Shown here piece by piece: positions 26,029 to 35,501 of a DNA stretch of 53,605 bases. The first letter of the stretch is position 1. Every line of letters starts with the position of its first letter. The stretch is from an uncultured Neglectibacter sp. (GTDB lineage Bacteria; Bacillota; Clostridia; Oscillospirales; Acutalibacteraceae). Below the pieces are notes generated by a model, which saw only the letters and a list, made by a program, of their open reading frames with translations, did not search any database and was not told where the DNA came from. The position numbers were made by a program, and so were the translations under genes. The DNA lies in the NCBI GenBank assembly GCA_947647615.1, contig CANSKS010000014.1:1-53605 (forward strand), written 5' to 3'.

Positions 26029-26940
26029 ATGACAGAAAAAGAATGTCTTCAATGTGTTTTACAGGGAACCATCCCCGAAAAGGTTCCCCATTTTGAATTG
26101 GATTTCCAAATTTCCCAGCAGGTGTTCGGCGAAAAGCTGCCCAGCATCTACAAATTCAACATGGAGCAGGCGGAGCCTTTCCGGAAGGCCTATATAGAAG
26201 GCTGGGAACGAATTTTGGACAAGTACCACTGGGCCGCCATTCCCGTAAATTGCGACCCCCTTATCCCCGAAATGAAACGCCGGTTTGGCGACCGGGCCCT
26301 CATCTTGTGCTTTAATGGAGACGGCACCTTTTGGATGCCTTCCGGCAGCGAGATCATGCAGTTTACCATTGACCTTTACGAACACCCGGAGGAGCTGCAT
26401 GAGCGGGCCAAGGTAAAATGCAAAACAGCCATAGAGCTTGCCAAGGAGCAGGCCGATATGGGCGCCGATTTCATTTGCCTCAACAGCGATTTCGGCTTTA
26501 ACGACGGCCCCTTTATCAGCCCTGCCATGTTCGCCGAGTTCGTCACTCCCTACCTTACAGAGGTGGTGGGAGCCATTCACGACCTGGGCCTGAAGGCCAT
26601 TCTCCATTCCGACGGCGACCTTCGCAAAATTTTGGACCAGCTGGTGGGAAGCGGCATCGACGGTTACCAGTCTATTGACCCTCAGGGTCACATGGACATT
26701 CGGGAAGTAAAAGCCCAATACGGCGACAGGCTTATCCTCATGGGCAACGTGATGTCCTCCGCCCTGCAGGAGACCAACCCGGAGGAGATCCGCCAGGGCG
26801 TGCGCTACGCTATGGAAAACGGTATGCCCGGCGGAAAATACATTTTCTCCACCTCCAACTGCATTTTTGACGGCATGCCCCCGGAAAGCTACCATATCAT
26901 GCTGGAAGAGTACGAAAAGCTGGCTTACTACAAGCAATAA
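26029..26940 (+). CDS. UroD-family protein (short paralog, methyltransferase-like)
   Basis: A 303-residue UroD-superfamily protein without the HemE substrate-binding motif. Family landmarks are GADFICLNSDFGFNDGPFIS (about 142-161), ILHSDGDLRKIL (about 187) and FSTSNCIFDGMPPESY near the end. The methyltransferase His-x-Cys position reads HSD, but a cysteine is present in the TSNCIF loop where MtaA-type enzymes have their last zinc ligand. The start follows GAGGAGGAA. It is the first of a two-gene operon. Substrate unknown. Confidence 0.76.
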   Translation: MTEKECLQCVLQGTIPEKVPHFELDFQISQQVFGEKLPSIYKFNMEQAEPFRKAYIEGWERILDKYHWAAIPVNCDPLIPEMKRRFGDRALILCFNGDGTFWMPSGSEIMQFTIDLYEHPEELHERAKVKCKTAIELAKEQADMGADFICLNSDFGFNDGPFISPAMFAEFVTPYLTEVVGAIHDLGLKAILHSDGDLRKILDQLVGSGIDGYQSIDPQGHMDIREVKAQYGDRLILMGNVMSSALQETNPEEIRQGVRYAMENGMPGGKYIFSTSNCIFDGMPPESYHIMLEEYEKLAYYKQ

Positions 26941-26954
26941 GGAGGAATTACACC

Positions 26955-28067
26955 ATGACAGAACGGGAACGCGTGCTTGCTATTTTAAACCATACCCAGC
27001 CCGACCAGCTGCCCTGGCTGGCAGACCTGGCTTACTATGTAGATGCCTTAAAAACTACCGGCGACTATCCCAAGGAATATGAAAATACCCAGTGGGATAA
27101 CGGCCTGCAAAAAATGCACCGGGATTACGGCCCCGGCTTTTACCTGCAGGGCTACCACCCCTTTTTCACCGACGCCCACGGCTGGGAAAAATCCGTAGAG
27201 AAAAAAGGCAACGTCACGGTTACCACCCTTACCACCCCGGTGGGGACACTGCGGCAGGTGGCGGAATACAGCCCCCAAAGCTTCAGTACCGGCATTCTGG
27301 AGCATTTTGTGAAAGGCATTGAAGACCTGAAAATTTACCTGTGGCTGGCCCAGCACAGCAGCTTCCGGCCCAATTACGAGCTGGCCTCCCACCGTTACGA
27401 AACCGTGGGAGACCACGGGGTAGTGCTCTGCTACACCCCCAAAAGCCCCTTGATGGATCTTTTGGCCCTTTACGCCGGCTTGGAAAACCTCACCTACATC
27501 CGCATGGACGAAGAGGAAGCCTTTTCCGCCATTTTGGAAGAGCTGGAGGAGCTCTATACCGAGCCCTGTGAGATCTCCATTCAAAGCCCTGCGGAATGCA
27601 TCATGATTCCGGAAAACATCTCTTCGGAATGCGCGGCCTCTTTTTATGACCCCTATATGAAGCGCTACCACCAAAAATGGACCGGGGCCATACGCCAGTT
27701 GGGCAAGCATTCCTTTGTCCACCAAGACGGCACCGTACGGGGACTCATTGGCCGGCTTTCCAAAGAATCCGGCTTCGACGTCATCGAGGCTGTCACGCCC
27801 TTGCCCGTAGGCGACGTGGAAATTGGAGAGGTGGCCTCCCTCATCGACGACCGCACCATCGTTTGGGGCGGTATTCCCGGCGGCATGTTCCATGAGCTCA
27901 GCTGCTCCGACGAGGAATTCGACCGCCATGTGCTCCATTGCATCGAAGTGATGACCAGCGCCCCCCGCTACGTGCTGGGTGTGGCCGACCAGGTGGTTCC
28001 CGGTTCCTCCGTTCGCCGCATTAAGCGCGTGCGGGAGCTGGTGGACCAATACGGAAAATACCGCTGA
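26955..28067 (+). CDS. UroD-family protein (paralog, methyltransferase-like)
   Basis: The 370-residue protein starts MTERERVLAILNHTQPDQLP, the usual N-terminus of MtaA/UroD-like proteins, and has the barrel strand SFVHQDGTVRGLIG at about residue 255. The HemE motif and a His-x-Cys zinc pair are both absent, and VVWGGIPGG-type glycine loops follow. It begins 14 bases after its partner, with AAGGAGG, so the two are translated together. Similar pairs occur at 7526-9650. The biochemical role is unknown; a one-carbon or methyl transfer role is inferred from the family only. Confidence 0.76.
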   Translation: MTERERVLAILNHTQPDQLPWLADLAYYVDALKTTGDYPKEYENTQWDNGLQKMHRDYGPGFYLQGYHPFFTDAHGWEKSVEKKGNVTVTTLTTPVGTLRQVAEYSPQSFSTGILEHFVKGIEDLKIYLWLAQHSSFRPNYELASHRYETVGDHGVVLCYTPKSPLMDLLALYAGLENLTYIRMDEEEAFSAILEELEELYTEPCEISIQSPAECIMIPENISSECAASFYDPYMKRYHQKWTGAIRQLGKHSFVHQDGTVRGLIGRLSKESGFDVIEAVTPLPVGDVEIGEVASLIDDRTIVWGGIPGGMFHELSCSDEEFDRHVLHCIEVMTSAPRYVLGVADQVVPGSSVRRIKRVRELVDQYGKYR

Positions 28068-28100
28068 GCTCCTTTGTTCCGCCCCTTTCCGGAATATAGA

Positions 28101-28129
28101 AGCGGCCCCCTGGACGGAGGCCGCTTTTT
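28101..28129 (+). terminator. Terminator of the second UroD-family operon
   Basis: The stem AGCGGCC (28101-28107) pairs with GGCCGCT (28119-28125) and is followed by four T. It lies 33 bases after the stop codon. Confidence 0.8.
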
Positions 28130-28147
28130 CATGGTCTTTTTCGCTGT

Positions 28148-29506
28148 TTATTTGGCAAATTCTTTTAGGGCCGCCACGATCTCGTCGGTTTTCATGCCCC
28201 GGGAGCCCTTTACCAGCACGCCGTCGCCGGGGCCCAATGCCTCCTTCAAATAGGCTGCCGCCTCTTCCCGGGAGGGGAACCACCGGGCCCCTTCCCCAAA
28301 GCCCGCGGCAATCTCCTTGGACAAGGGACCTATGGCCGCCAGCAAATCTACGCCCTTTTCCCTGGCGTACCGGCCCACTTCCAAATGGGCCGCTTGGGCC
28401 TGCTTCCCCAGCTCCAGCATATCGGCCAGCACTGCCACCCTTTTCCCGGGCAGCTTCAAGCCCGCCAGAATATCCAGGGCCCCCTTCATGGAATCGGGGC
28501 TGGCGTTATAGCTGTCGTCTATGATGGTCAGGCCGCCCACCTGGGAAATCTCCTGGCGCATGGCCGGGGGCTTATAGGCTTCAATGGCCCTGGCAGCCTC
28601 TTCCAGGGATTCCCCCAAATGCCTGGCCACCGCCACGGCGGCCAGGGCATTGCGTACATTGTGCAAACCCGGGGCAGGCACGAAAATTCCGGTTTCCTCT
28701 CCCAGCTTGGACCGGCAAATAAAAAAGGTGCCCTTTTCTGTCTGGTTCAGCTCAACCGCCCGCCAATCGCAAAGGGGGCCTAAGCCAAAGGTAACCACTT
28801 TATGGCGGCAGGTCTCTTTTAAGCCGGGCAGCAGGTCGTCATCCCCATTGACGAACAGCACGCCATCTTCCCCTAAATAATCGGCAATATGGAGCTTTTC
28901 TGCCATGATGTTTTCCCTGGTCTTTAAATATTCCAGGTGGGAAACGCCAATGTTGGTCATCACCGCGCAAGTGGGCTTGACCACCGCCGCAATTCTGGCC
29001 ATTTCCCCCGGCATACTCACGCCCATTTCCACTACTGCGGCGGTGTGCTCTTTCCGAAGGCCGCACACGGTAAGGGGAACGCCCACCTGGCTGTTCTGGT
29101 TCCCGGCGGTTTTCATCACCCGGAACCGGGAAGAAAGAGCCTGGGCAATCATCTCCTTGGAGGTAGTTTTTCCCACGCTGCCGGTCACTCCTACAACAGG
29201 CAGGGAAAACTGGCTCCGGTAACAGGCCGCGGCCTTCTGTAAGGCCAGGCGGCAATCGCTTACCAGCACCAAAGGCTGGTCACGCAGTGGAATTTCGTGG
29301 TCGGTAAAGGCGGCGGAGCCCCCTGCCTCAAACACAGCGTCTATGTACTGGTGGGCGTCTGTCTTTTCCCCCCGAATGGGCACAAACATCGCCCCGGGCT
29401 TTACCGCCCGGCTGTCGGTAGAAAAGGAGGTAATTACCGTTTCCGGATCACCGCAAAGGAGCTTCCCCCCCGCGGCCTCTGCAATTTCCGAAATTTTCAA
29501 GCGCAT
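28148..29506 (-). CDS. murF: UDP-N-acetylmuramoyl-tripeptide--D-alanyl-D-alanine ligase
   Basis: A 452-residue Mur ligase. Its N-terminal domain starts LKISEIAEAAGGKLLCG, the ATP-binding P-loop is GVTGSVGKTTSKEM (about 104), and the C-terminal domain contains DDSYNASPDSMKGAL. It adds D-Ala-D-Ala to the UDP-MurNAc tripeptide in the cytosol, completing the peptidoglycan precursor. The start at 29506 is chosen by homology; an ATG at 29530 lacks a ribosome-binding site. It follows murE in the same direction, but a 388-base hairpin-rich spacer separates them, unlike the usual tight murE-murF arrangement. Confidence 0.94.
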   Translation of the reverse strand: MRLKISEIAEAAGGKLLCGDPETVITSFSTDSRAVKPGAMFVPIRGEKTDAHQYIDAVFEAGGSAAFTDHEIPLRDQPLVLVSDCRLALQKAAACYRSQFSLPVVGVTGSVGKTTSKEMIAQALSSRFRVMKTAGNQNSQVGVPLTVCGLRKEHTAAVVEMGVSMPGEMARIAAVVKPTCAVMTNIGVSHLEYLKTRENIMAEKLHIADYLGEDGVLFVNGDDDLLPGLKETCRHKVVTFGLGPLCDWRAVELNQTEKGTFFICRSKLGEETGIFVPAPGLHNVRNALAAVAVARHLGESLEEAARAIEAYKPPAMRQEISQVGGLTIIDDSYNASPDSMKGALDILAGLKLPGKRVAVLADMLELGKQAQAAHLEVGRYAREKGVDLLAAIGPLSKEIAAGFGEGARWFPSREEAAAYLKEALGPGDGVLVKGSRGMKTDEIVAALKEFAK

Positions 29507-29894
29507 AAAAGACCATCTGCTTCCTGTCATAAAATAAAAAGCTGTTTGCTACAGCGGGCCGGGGCGCTTTGCTTTTCCCCGGCTCTTTCTAAGAAAAACA
29601 AGGAAAGCTTTCCTCAATAAAATTCACCGCAAGGTGAATTTCGTAGACGAAAGCGGACCCCCGCTTTCGTCTTCTCCTTACTACCCCCGCTTTTGGGGCA
29701 GCTACCCTCTATTAAATTTGCCCAAGCAGGGCTTGGGGCGGCAGCCCCAAAAAGGTAATTTTAAAAACGCCAGTTTTTAAATTCCCTCGCGCAACGACGG
29801 GGCCAAGGAGAGCGAGATTTGGAGCCGCTTCCCGCAATAAAATTTGCCAAAGCGGGGCTTGGGGCGGGAACGGCAAGGGCTAAAGGGGGGCCGT
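29507..29894. repeat. Hairpin-rich spacer between murE and murF
   Basis: Four perfect inverted repeats lie in a row: 29620-29641 (9-bp stem, GCAA loop), 29646-29671 (11 bp), 29733-29750 (7 bp) and 29760-29781 (9 bp). A roughly 30-base sequence starting AAATTTGCC and containing GGGCTTGGGGCGG occurs at 29714 and again at 29840. No ORF is evident. The spacer looks like one or more small palindromic dispersed elements inserted between two genes that are normally adjacent. Confidence 0.55.
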
Positions 29895-31349
29895 TCAGGC
29901 CATCTCCTCTAAAAGCTCCTTGATGACCACCCGTTCGTCAAAGGGATATTTCTTCCCTTCTATTTCCTGGTAATCCTCGTGGCCCTTTCCGGCCAGCACC
30001 ACAATATCCCCTTCCCCGGCGTTTTTCAAACACCAGCGAATGGCCTCCCGCCGGTCGGGGATCACCAAATATTCCCCGTCGGTCTTTTTCATGCCGGTTT
30101 TAATATCTTCTATGATATCCATCACATTTTCGAAACGGGAATTATCGGCCGTAATCACGGAAAGATCTGCCAGCCTTCCGCTTACCTCCCCCATTTCATA
30201 GCGGCGCACCTTGGGCCGGTTCCCCCCTGCGCCAAACAGGCAGATCAGCCGTTTGGGATGGTATTCCCGCAGGGTGGTAAGCAGGCTTTCCATGCTCAAG
30301 GCATTGTGGGCGTAATCTAAAAGCAGGGTGAAATTCCCCGGAACCGGTACGGGCTCTACCCTTCCCTTCACCTTCACCTCACGAAGGCCCTTTTGCATGG
30401 CCTCCAAGGGAATGCCCAGCACTTGGCAGCAGCCTATGGCGGCCAGGGCGTTATAGGCGTTGAACCTGCCGGGAATGCCCACCTCTATGGTGGCGGAAAG
30501 AGCCCCATGGGTTTCAAAGGCAATGCCCAAAAGGCCGGGCCTTGTCAAGTGGCGGCAGTCTTTCCCCTGCAGCCACACCCCAGCCCCAAAGCCATAGGTT
30601 TTTACCTCACAGGTGCTTTGTGCCAAAAGCCCCGGAAGGTTTGGGTCGTCCCCGTTGACCACGCCGGTTTTGCAAAGAGAAAAAAGCCTGGCTTTGCTTT
30701 CCAAATATTCCTGCATGTCCTTGTGCTCCACCCCGCCGATATGGTCCTCGGAAAAATTGGTGAACACACCTACCTCAAAGGGAAAACCGTAAACCCGGTA
30801 ATCCTTCAAGCCAATGGAAGAGGCCTCCATCACGCAGTACTCACAGCCCGCGTCCGCCATAGCCCGCAGGTATTTCTGCACCTCATAGCTGATGGGGGTG
30901 GTGTTGTCCAGAGGCGTGGACTCTTCCCCAATGAGCACGCCAATGGTGCCCATAACCCCGGTTTTGTGCCCCGCCGCTTCCAGCATGGCCCGCAGCATAT
31001 AGGCCGTGGTGGTTTTCCCCTTGGTGCCGGTAACGCCAATCACCTTGATATCTCCCTGGGCCGGTTTTCCAAAATAGGCGGCGCTCAGCAGGGCCAGGGC
31101 CTTACGGGTGTCTTCCACTGTCACCACCTGGGCGCCGGGGGCCTCTACCGGCTCTTCGGCCACCACCGCAACGGCTCCGGCCCGGACCGCGGCCTCCGCG
31201 TACCTGTGCCCGTCGGAGGCGGAACCCCGAATGCACACAAACAGGCTGCCCGGCTTTGCCCTGCGGGAGTCATATACAATATCGCCAATCTCCTCTTCCC
31301 GGAATCCCTCTGAAATTCCCAAGGAAGCCAAAAGCTTTAATAATTTCAC
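29895..31349 (-). CDS. murE: UDP-N-acetylmuramoyl-dipeptide amino-acid ligase (tripeptide synthetase)
   Basis: A 484-residue Mur ligase with the P-loop GVTGTKGKTTTAYML (about 108), SEDHIGGVEH and DYAHNALSMESLL motifs. It adds the third amino acid to UDP-MurNAc-dipeptide. The specificity loop reads DNSRFE, where meso-diaminopimelate enzymes have DNPR and lysine enzymes DNPA; the retained Arg favours diaminopimelate, but the Pro-to-Ser change and unusual following sequence (NVMDIIEDI) leave doubt. It has a consensus promoter. It could be a paralog of the main MurE, as some Clostridia carry two. Confidence 0.88.
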   Translation of the reverse strand: MKLLKLLASLGISEGFREEEIGDIVYDSRRAKPGSLFVCIRGSASDGHRYAEAAVRAGAVAVVAEEPVEAPGAQVVTVEDTRKALALLSAAYFGKPAQGDIKVIGVTGTKGKTTTAYMLRAMLEAAGHKTGVMGTIGVLIGEESTPLDNTTPISYEVQKYLRAMADAGCEYCVMEASSIGLKDYRVYGFPFEVGVFTNFSEDHIGGVEHKDMQEYLESKARLFSLCKTGVVNGDDPNLPGLLAQSTCEVKTYGFGAGVWLQGKDCRHLTRPGLLGIAFETHGALSATIEVGIPGRFNAYNALAAIGCCQVLGIPLEAMQKGLREVKVKGRVEPVPVPGNFTLLLDYAHNALSMESLLTTLREYHPKRLICLFGAGGNRPKVRRYEMGEVSGRLADLSVITADNSRFENVMDIIEDIKTGMKKTDGEYLVIPDRREAIRWCLKNAGEGDIVVLAGKGHEDYQEIEGKKYPFDERVVIKELLEEMA

Positions 31350-31388
31350 AGCACCGCCCCGCCTTTCTCCCGCTTTAAACTGCTCTTC

Positions 31389-31417
31389 ATCATACTCTTT
31401 CCCAGCCTTAATGTCAA
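31389..31417 (-). promoter_or_regulatory. Promoter for murE
   Basis: On the minus strand TTGACA (31417-31412) and TATGAT (31394-31389) are separated by 17 bases, about 40 bases before the start. Confidence 0.7.
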
Positions 31418-31456
31418 ATATTCCTCTAAGCTTTATGCGCGTTCCCCAGTGGGTAT

Positions 31457-31954
31457 TCAGTAAATTTTAGAAAAGGACGAATTGTGCTCCCCCACCAGCT
31501 TTTCCATCCAGATCATATGGTACCAGCGGCCGAATTTATAGCCGCACAGGTGGAATTCCCCCACCTTCCGAAAGCCCAAATGGGCATGGAATTCCGCGCT
31601 GTTCCGAGTGAGGTACTCATCTTCCTCCTCCGGGTAGCCAATGCAGGCGTACAGGTTCAAAAAGCCCATGTCCCGGAGCCGGGCTTCCAGGGCTTCGTAC
31701 AGCCTCCGTCCCAGGCCCTGCTTCTGAGCGGCGGGAGACAGGTAAATGCTCAGCTCACAGCAGCGGCTGTAGGCCGCCCTTTGGTGGAAGGGCCCGGCAT
31801 AGGCATAACCCAGCGCCGCGCCCTCCCGCTCCGCCACACAGCTTAACACGCGCCTTTCCAAGCTCCGAATTACTTGTGGTACGCTTTGTTCCGTTGGTCC
31901 CGAATGGGGCCGCTCCAGTTGAGGCCAAAGCCAAAATCGTAGGTGTTGCCGCAT
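31457..31954 (-). pseudogene. 5'-truncated phosphinothricin-acetyltransferase-type GNAT
   Basis: From about residue 40 to the end, this 165-residue frame matches the phosphinothricin N-acetyltransferase group: GYAYAGPFHQRAAYSRCCEL, then the acetyl-CoA loop KQGLGRRLYEAL, and the diagnostic tail GEFHLCGYKFGRWYHMIWME. The first about 45 residues of the family are missing. In their place is an unrelated Arg/Trp-rich sequence, and the next gene begins only 44 bases further, so no room is left for the lost part. The start has no clear ribosome-binding site. It is probably inactive, though a short protein could still be made. Confidence 0.6.
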
Positions 31955-31997
31955 TGGTCGGTTTCTTTTTCATGGGATAACCGCTTTTCTTATGCTT

Positions 31998-32810
31998 TCA
32001 CGGCTGCATGGCAAGCAGCCCCCGGGCATAATCCAAGCTGAGCTTTAAATCTTCAAAGCTGTCCCGCTCATAGGCCAGGTCGTGGTCGATCACAAACCAT
32101 TCCGGGCTGCACCGAAGGCACAGGGGCATCAGCTTGGGAAGGTTCAGCACCCCGTAACCCGTAGGCCGGAATTCAAAAAACCCCTGTTCCGCTGTGCCTC
32201 TGGCTGGAAGGAATTCCCGTACCCGGCCCAGCTTACCGTTATCGGAGGCGTAGTAATCTTTCAAGTGGATCACAGGGCAGCGGTCCGCATATTTTGTCAG
32301 GTACTCCGCGCAGCTCCCGCCGCCGATCTCCATCCAGCCTAAATCGGGCTCAAAAGAAAGAGATTCCGGCTTTGTGCCGTCTAAAATATAGGCCAGGTTT
32401 TCTTTCCCGCCGGTTTTTTCCAAGAGCTCCTGGTCGTGGTTATGGTACAGCAGCTTTATGCCCTTTCCAGCGGCCTTTTGGGCCAAACTGTCAATTTCCG
32501 CGGAAACTGCCGTGAAATCTTCCAGGGGCAGCTCCGAAACCGTAAGGTAAGAGCAGCCCACAGCCTGGTGGAAGCTTAAGACGCCCTCGGCATCTTCCGT
32601 TAGCTCCCGAAAGGGGACGTGGTTTCCCAAGGCCGCAAGGCCGTTTTCCCGAAGCATTTCCCTTACCTCTTGGGCGCTGTGCCCGAAAAATCCCAGAAAT
32701 TCAATCCCCTCAAAGCCCAATTCCGCCAGCCTTTTTAACACCGCGGCCAGGTTCTGCTCACACTGGTCCCGCAAAATGTACAAGGGCGAGGCCATCCTAA
32801 TTTTTTTCAT
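31998..32810 (-). CDS. Sugar phosphate isomerase/epimerase family protein (TIM barrel)
   Basis: A 270-residue AP-endonuclease-2-type TIM barrel related to xylose isomerase-like epimerases. Landmarks are GFEGIEFLGFFG (about 30), LLYHNHDQEL (about 125), LSFEPDLGWMEIGG (about 155) and PVIHLKDYYAS (about 185), which together supply the usual metal-binding Glu, His and Asp residues. Members isomerise or epimerise sugars, inositols or hydroxypyruvate. The substrate is unknown. The ATG at 32810 follows GGGAG; the in-frame extension to 32924 runs into the next gene's end and lacks a ribosome-binding site. Confidence 0.82.
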   Translation of the reverse strand: MKKIRMASPLYILRDQCEQNLAAVLKRLAELGFEGIEFLGFFGHSAQEVREMLRENGLAALGNHVPFRELTEDAEGVLSFHQAVGCSYLTVSELPLEDFTAVSAEIDSLAQKAAGKGIKLLYHNHDQELLEKTGGKENLAYILDGTKPESLSFEPDLGWMEIGGGSCAEYLTKYADRCPVIHLKDYYASDNGKLGRVREFLPARGTAEQGFFEFRPTGYGVLNLPKLMPLCLRCSPEWFVIDHDLAYERDSFEDLKLSLDYARGLLAMQP

Positions 32811-32913
32811 CCCCTTCGAACTCCCTTCTTCCGCCTTGGCGGTTTGTCTCTTTCTGTTTTCCGGCCGCTGTGCGGCTCTTTTTAAAGCGCAAGGAACACC
32901 GGAGCCTAAATTT

Positions 32914-33843
32914 TTACTCCGCAAACATGGGCGTGGAAAGGTAGCGCTCCCCCGTGTCGGGCAGAAGGGCTACAATAAGCTTTCCCTTGTTTTCCGGCCG
33001 CCTGGCAAGCTCTGCGGCTGCGAATACCGCCGCGCCGGAAGAAATTCCCACCAGCACCCCTTCCCTTCTGGCCAGGAAACGGCCTGTTTCGTAGGCCTCC
33101 TGGTCCTTTACGGCAATGACCTCGTCACAAACATCCCTATTGAGGGTGGAGGGCACGAAGCCGGCGCCAATGCCTTGAAGGCCGTGAGGGCCTGCCCGGC
33201 CTCCCGAAAGCACCGGGGAAGAGGCAGGCTCCACCGCTGCCACCTGTACCTTGGGATTTTTCTCCTTGAGATATTCTCCCACACCGGAAATGGTTCCTCC
33301 GGTGCCCACACCGGCCACAAAAATATCTACCCGGCCGTCGGTATCTTCCCATATTTCCGGGCCGGTGGAAGCCCGGTGGGCGGCGGGGTTCTGGGGGTTT
33401 TCAAACTGGCTTGGAATAAAGCTGCCCGGAGTTTCCGCAGCCAGCTCCCGGGCCTTTTCAATGGCTCCGGCCATGCCTTTGGCCCCCTCGGTGAGCACAA
33501 TTTCCGCGCCGTAGGCTTTTAACAGGTTTCGCCGCTCCACGCTCATGGTGTCCGGCATGGTCAGGACTACCCGGTAGCCCCTGGCGGCAGCTACCGCTGC
33601 CAGGCCTATGCCGGTATTGCCGCTGGTAGGCTCTATGAGCAGAGCCCCCGGCCGCAAAAGCCCCTTCTCTTCCGCGTCCTCTATCATAGCCTTGGCAATG
33701 CGGTCCTTGGCACTGCCTGCAGGGTTAAAATATTCCAGCTTCCCGTAAACCTCCGCTTCCAGGCCCATGGCTTCCATGTAATTGCCCAGCCTCAGAAGCG
33801 GCGTCCTGCCAATGAGATCTGTAATCTTTTCAAATACTTTCAT
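32914..33843 (-). CDS. cysK: Cysteine synthase (O-acetylserine sulfhydrylase)
   Basis: A 309-residue fold-type II pyridoxal-phosphate enzyme. The cofactor Lys47 lies in [11 protein letters not shown], the substrate loop is [10 protein letters not shown] (about 69), and the phosphate-binding loop is [12 protein letters not shown] (about 175). It condenses O-acetylserine with sulfide to give cysteine. The length and these motifs fit CysK rather than cystathionine beta-synthase. The ATG at 33843 follows AAAGGGGGAG. No serine acetyltransferase gene is adjacent. Confidence 0.92.
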   Translation of the reverse strand: MKVFEKITDLIGRTPLLRLGNYMEAMGLEAEVYGKLEYFNPAGSAKDRIAKAMIEDAEEKGLLRPGALLIEPTSGNTGIGLAAVAAARGYRVVLTMPDTMSVERRNLLKAYGAEIVLTEGAKGMAGAIEKARELAAETPGSFIPSQFENPQNPAAHRASTGPEIWEDTDGRVDIFVAGVGTGGTISGVGEYLKEKNPKVQVAAVEPASSPVLSGGRAGPHGLQGIGAGFVPSTLNRDVCDEVIAVKDQEAYETGRFLARREGVLVGISSGAAVFAAAELARRPENKGKLIVALLPDTGERYLSTPMFAE

Positions 33844-34016
33844 GAGAGCTCCCCCTTTACTGCGCAAAGCGATTTGGTGTTTTGGCCCCTTCTTAAGTTA
33901 TTGCGGCAAACTCCAGGTTATAACCTTTCCGGCCTGCTTCACCTTGTTGTACTTTTCCCCGGTTTGCCAACGAATTTCACTGCGCCGTACAACATTTTCG
34001 TAAGCGCGGCCTCCCT

Positions 34017-35501
34017 TTATTTGTGGTACAGCTTTTTGCTTTGGTACTGGGGCTCACAGGTGAGATTCAAGCCCAGCTTTCGGAAAGTTTCTTCATCTAC
34101 CCGAGAGAGGATCACCGTGGAATGAGCGTCGCAGCCCCGCAGCTTGGGCAGCTGGCGCAGGGCCAGCTCGGCGGTGGGATTGGTGGCGGCGCTAATAGAA
34201 AGGGCCACCAGGATTTCGTCGGTATGCAGCCGGGGATTCCGGTTGCCAAGGTGCTTGGTTTTCAGGTTTTGAATGGGTTCAATGACAATGGGAGAAATGA
34301 GGTGAATATCCTTTTGAATCCCTCCCAGAGCCTTTAAAGCATTGAGCAGCACTGCGGCAGAAGCCCCCAGCAAGGAAGAGGTTTTCCCGGTGATAACACG
34401 CCCGTCGGCAAGCTGAATGGCTGCGGCAGGTAAGCCGGTTTGTTCCCCGCGTTCCAGGGCGCTGAGGATCACAGGCCGGTTCTCCGGGGAAAGCTCTGCC
34501 TGGTTCATGAGCAGCTGTAACTTATAAACCTCGTCCTCGGCCATGGGAGCACCCTGGCGCTGCTCGCACATGGCGTTGTAGTACCGGCGGATGATCTCCT
34601 GCCGGGCCGCTTCCCGGCAGACTTCGTCATCAATAATGCAATCCCCCGCCATATTTACCCCCATATCGGTAGGAGAGCGGTAGGGAGAGGCACCGGCAAT
34701 TTTTTCGAATATGGCATTGAGCACCGGGAATACCTCTACATCCCGGTTGTAGTTTACGGCGGTAATATCGTAGGCCTCCAGGTGGAACGGATCTATCATA
34801 TTCACATCGCTCAGGTCTGCGGTGGCGGCCTCATAGGCCAGGTTCACCGGATGCTTTAAGGGCAGGTTCCAAATGGGGAAGGTCTCGAATTTGGCGTAGC
34901 CCGCCTTCACCCCCCGCTTATATTCGTGGTAGAGCTGGCTCAGGCAGGTGGCCATTTTCCCGCTGCCCGGGCCGGGAGCCGTCACCACTACCAGGGAACG
35001 GGAGGTGACGATATATTCGTTTTTCCCAAAGCCTTCGTCGCTGACGATGAAGGGGATGTTGGAGGGGTAGCCGGGAATGGTGTAGTGGCGGTACACCTTG
35101 ACCCCCAGGGCTTCCAGCCGGTTCTGGAAGGCTTCCGCGGCGGCCTGGGCGTTATATTGAGCCAGCACCACACTGCCCACATACAGGCCGATTTCCCGGA
35201 AAGCGTCGATCAGCCGGAGCACGTCGGCATCGTAGGTAATACCCAAGTCGCCCCGCACCTTGTTCTTTTCAATGTCGGAGGCATTGATCACAATAACGAT
35301 CTCCGCCTGGTCCCCCAGCTGGCGCAGCATGTTGATCTTACTGTCCGGCTGGAAACCGGGAAGCACCCGGGAAGCGTGGTAGTCGTCGAACAGCTTCCCG
35401 CCGAATTCCAGGTACAGCTTCCCGCCGAACCGGGAAATTCTCTCCCGGATTTCCCGCGACTGTGTTTGCAGGTACTTTTCGTTATCGAACCCAATTTTCA
35501 T
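34017..35501 (-). CDS. DUF1846 family protein
   Basis: A 494-residue protein that matches DUF1846 over its full length: it starts [17 protein letters not shown], has [20 protein letters not shown] (about 72-91), a glycine-rich [19 protein letters not shown] (about 180-200) and [20 protein letters not shown] (about 300). The family is widespread in Firmicutes and predicted to bind nucleotide through the PGPGSGK loop; its function is not established. The ATG at 35501 follows GAGGGGGA. The upstream in-frame extension contains a hairpin and the promoter, so it was not used. Confidence 0.88.
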   Translation of the reverse strand: MKIGFDNEKYLQTQSREIRERISRFGGKLYLEFGGKLFDDYHASRVLPGFQPDSKINMLRQLGDQAEIVIVINASDIEKNKVRGDLGITYDADVLRLIDAFREIGLYVGSVVLAQYNAQAAAEAFQNRLEALGVKVYRHYTIPGYPSNIPFIVSDEGFGKNEYIVTSRSLVVVTAPGPGSGKMATCLSQLYHEYKRGVKAGYAKFETFPIWNLPLKHPVNLAYEAATADLSDVNMIDPFHLEAYDITAVNYNRDVEVFPVLNAIFEKIAGASPYRSPTDMGVNMAGDCIIDDEVCREAARQEIIRRYYNAMCEQRQGAPMAEDEVYKLQLLMNQAELSPENRPVILSALERGEQTGLPAAAIQLADGRVITGKTSSLLGASAAVLLNALKALGGIQKDIHLISPIVIEPIQNLKTKHLGNRNPRLHTDEILVALSISAATNPTAELALRQLPKLRGCDAHSTVILSRVDEETFRKLGLNLTCEPQYQSKKLYHK

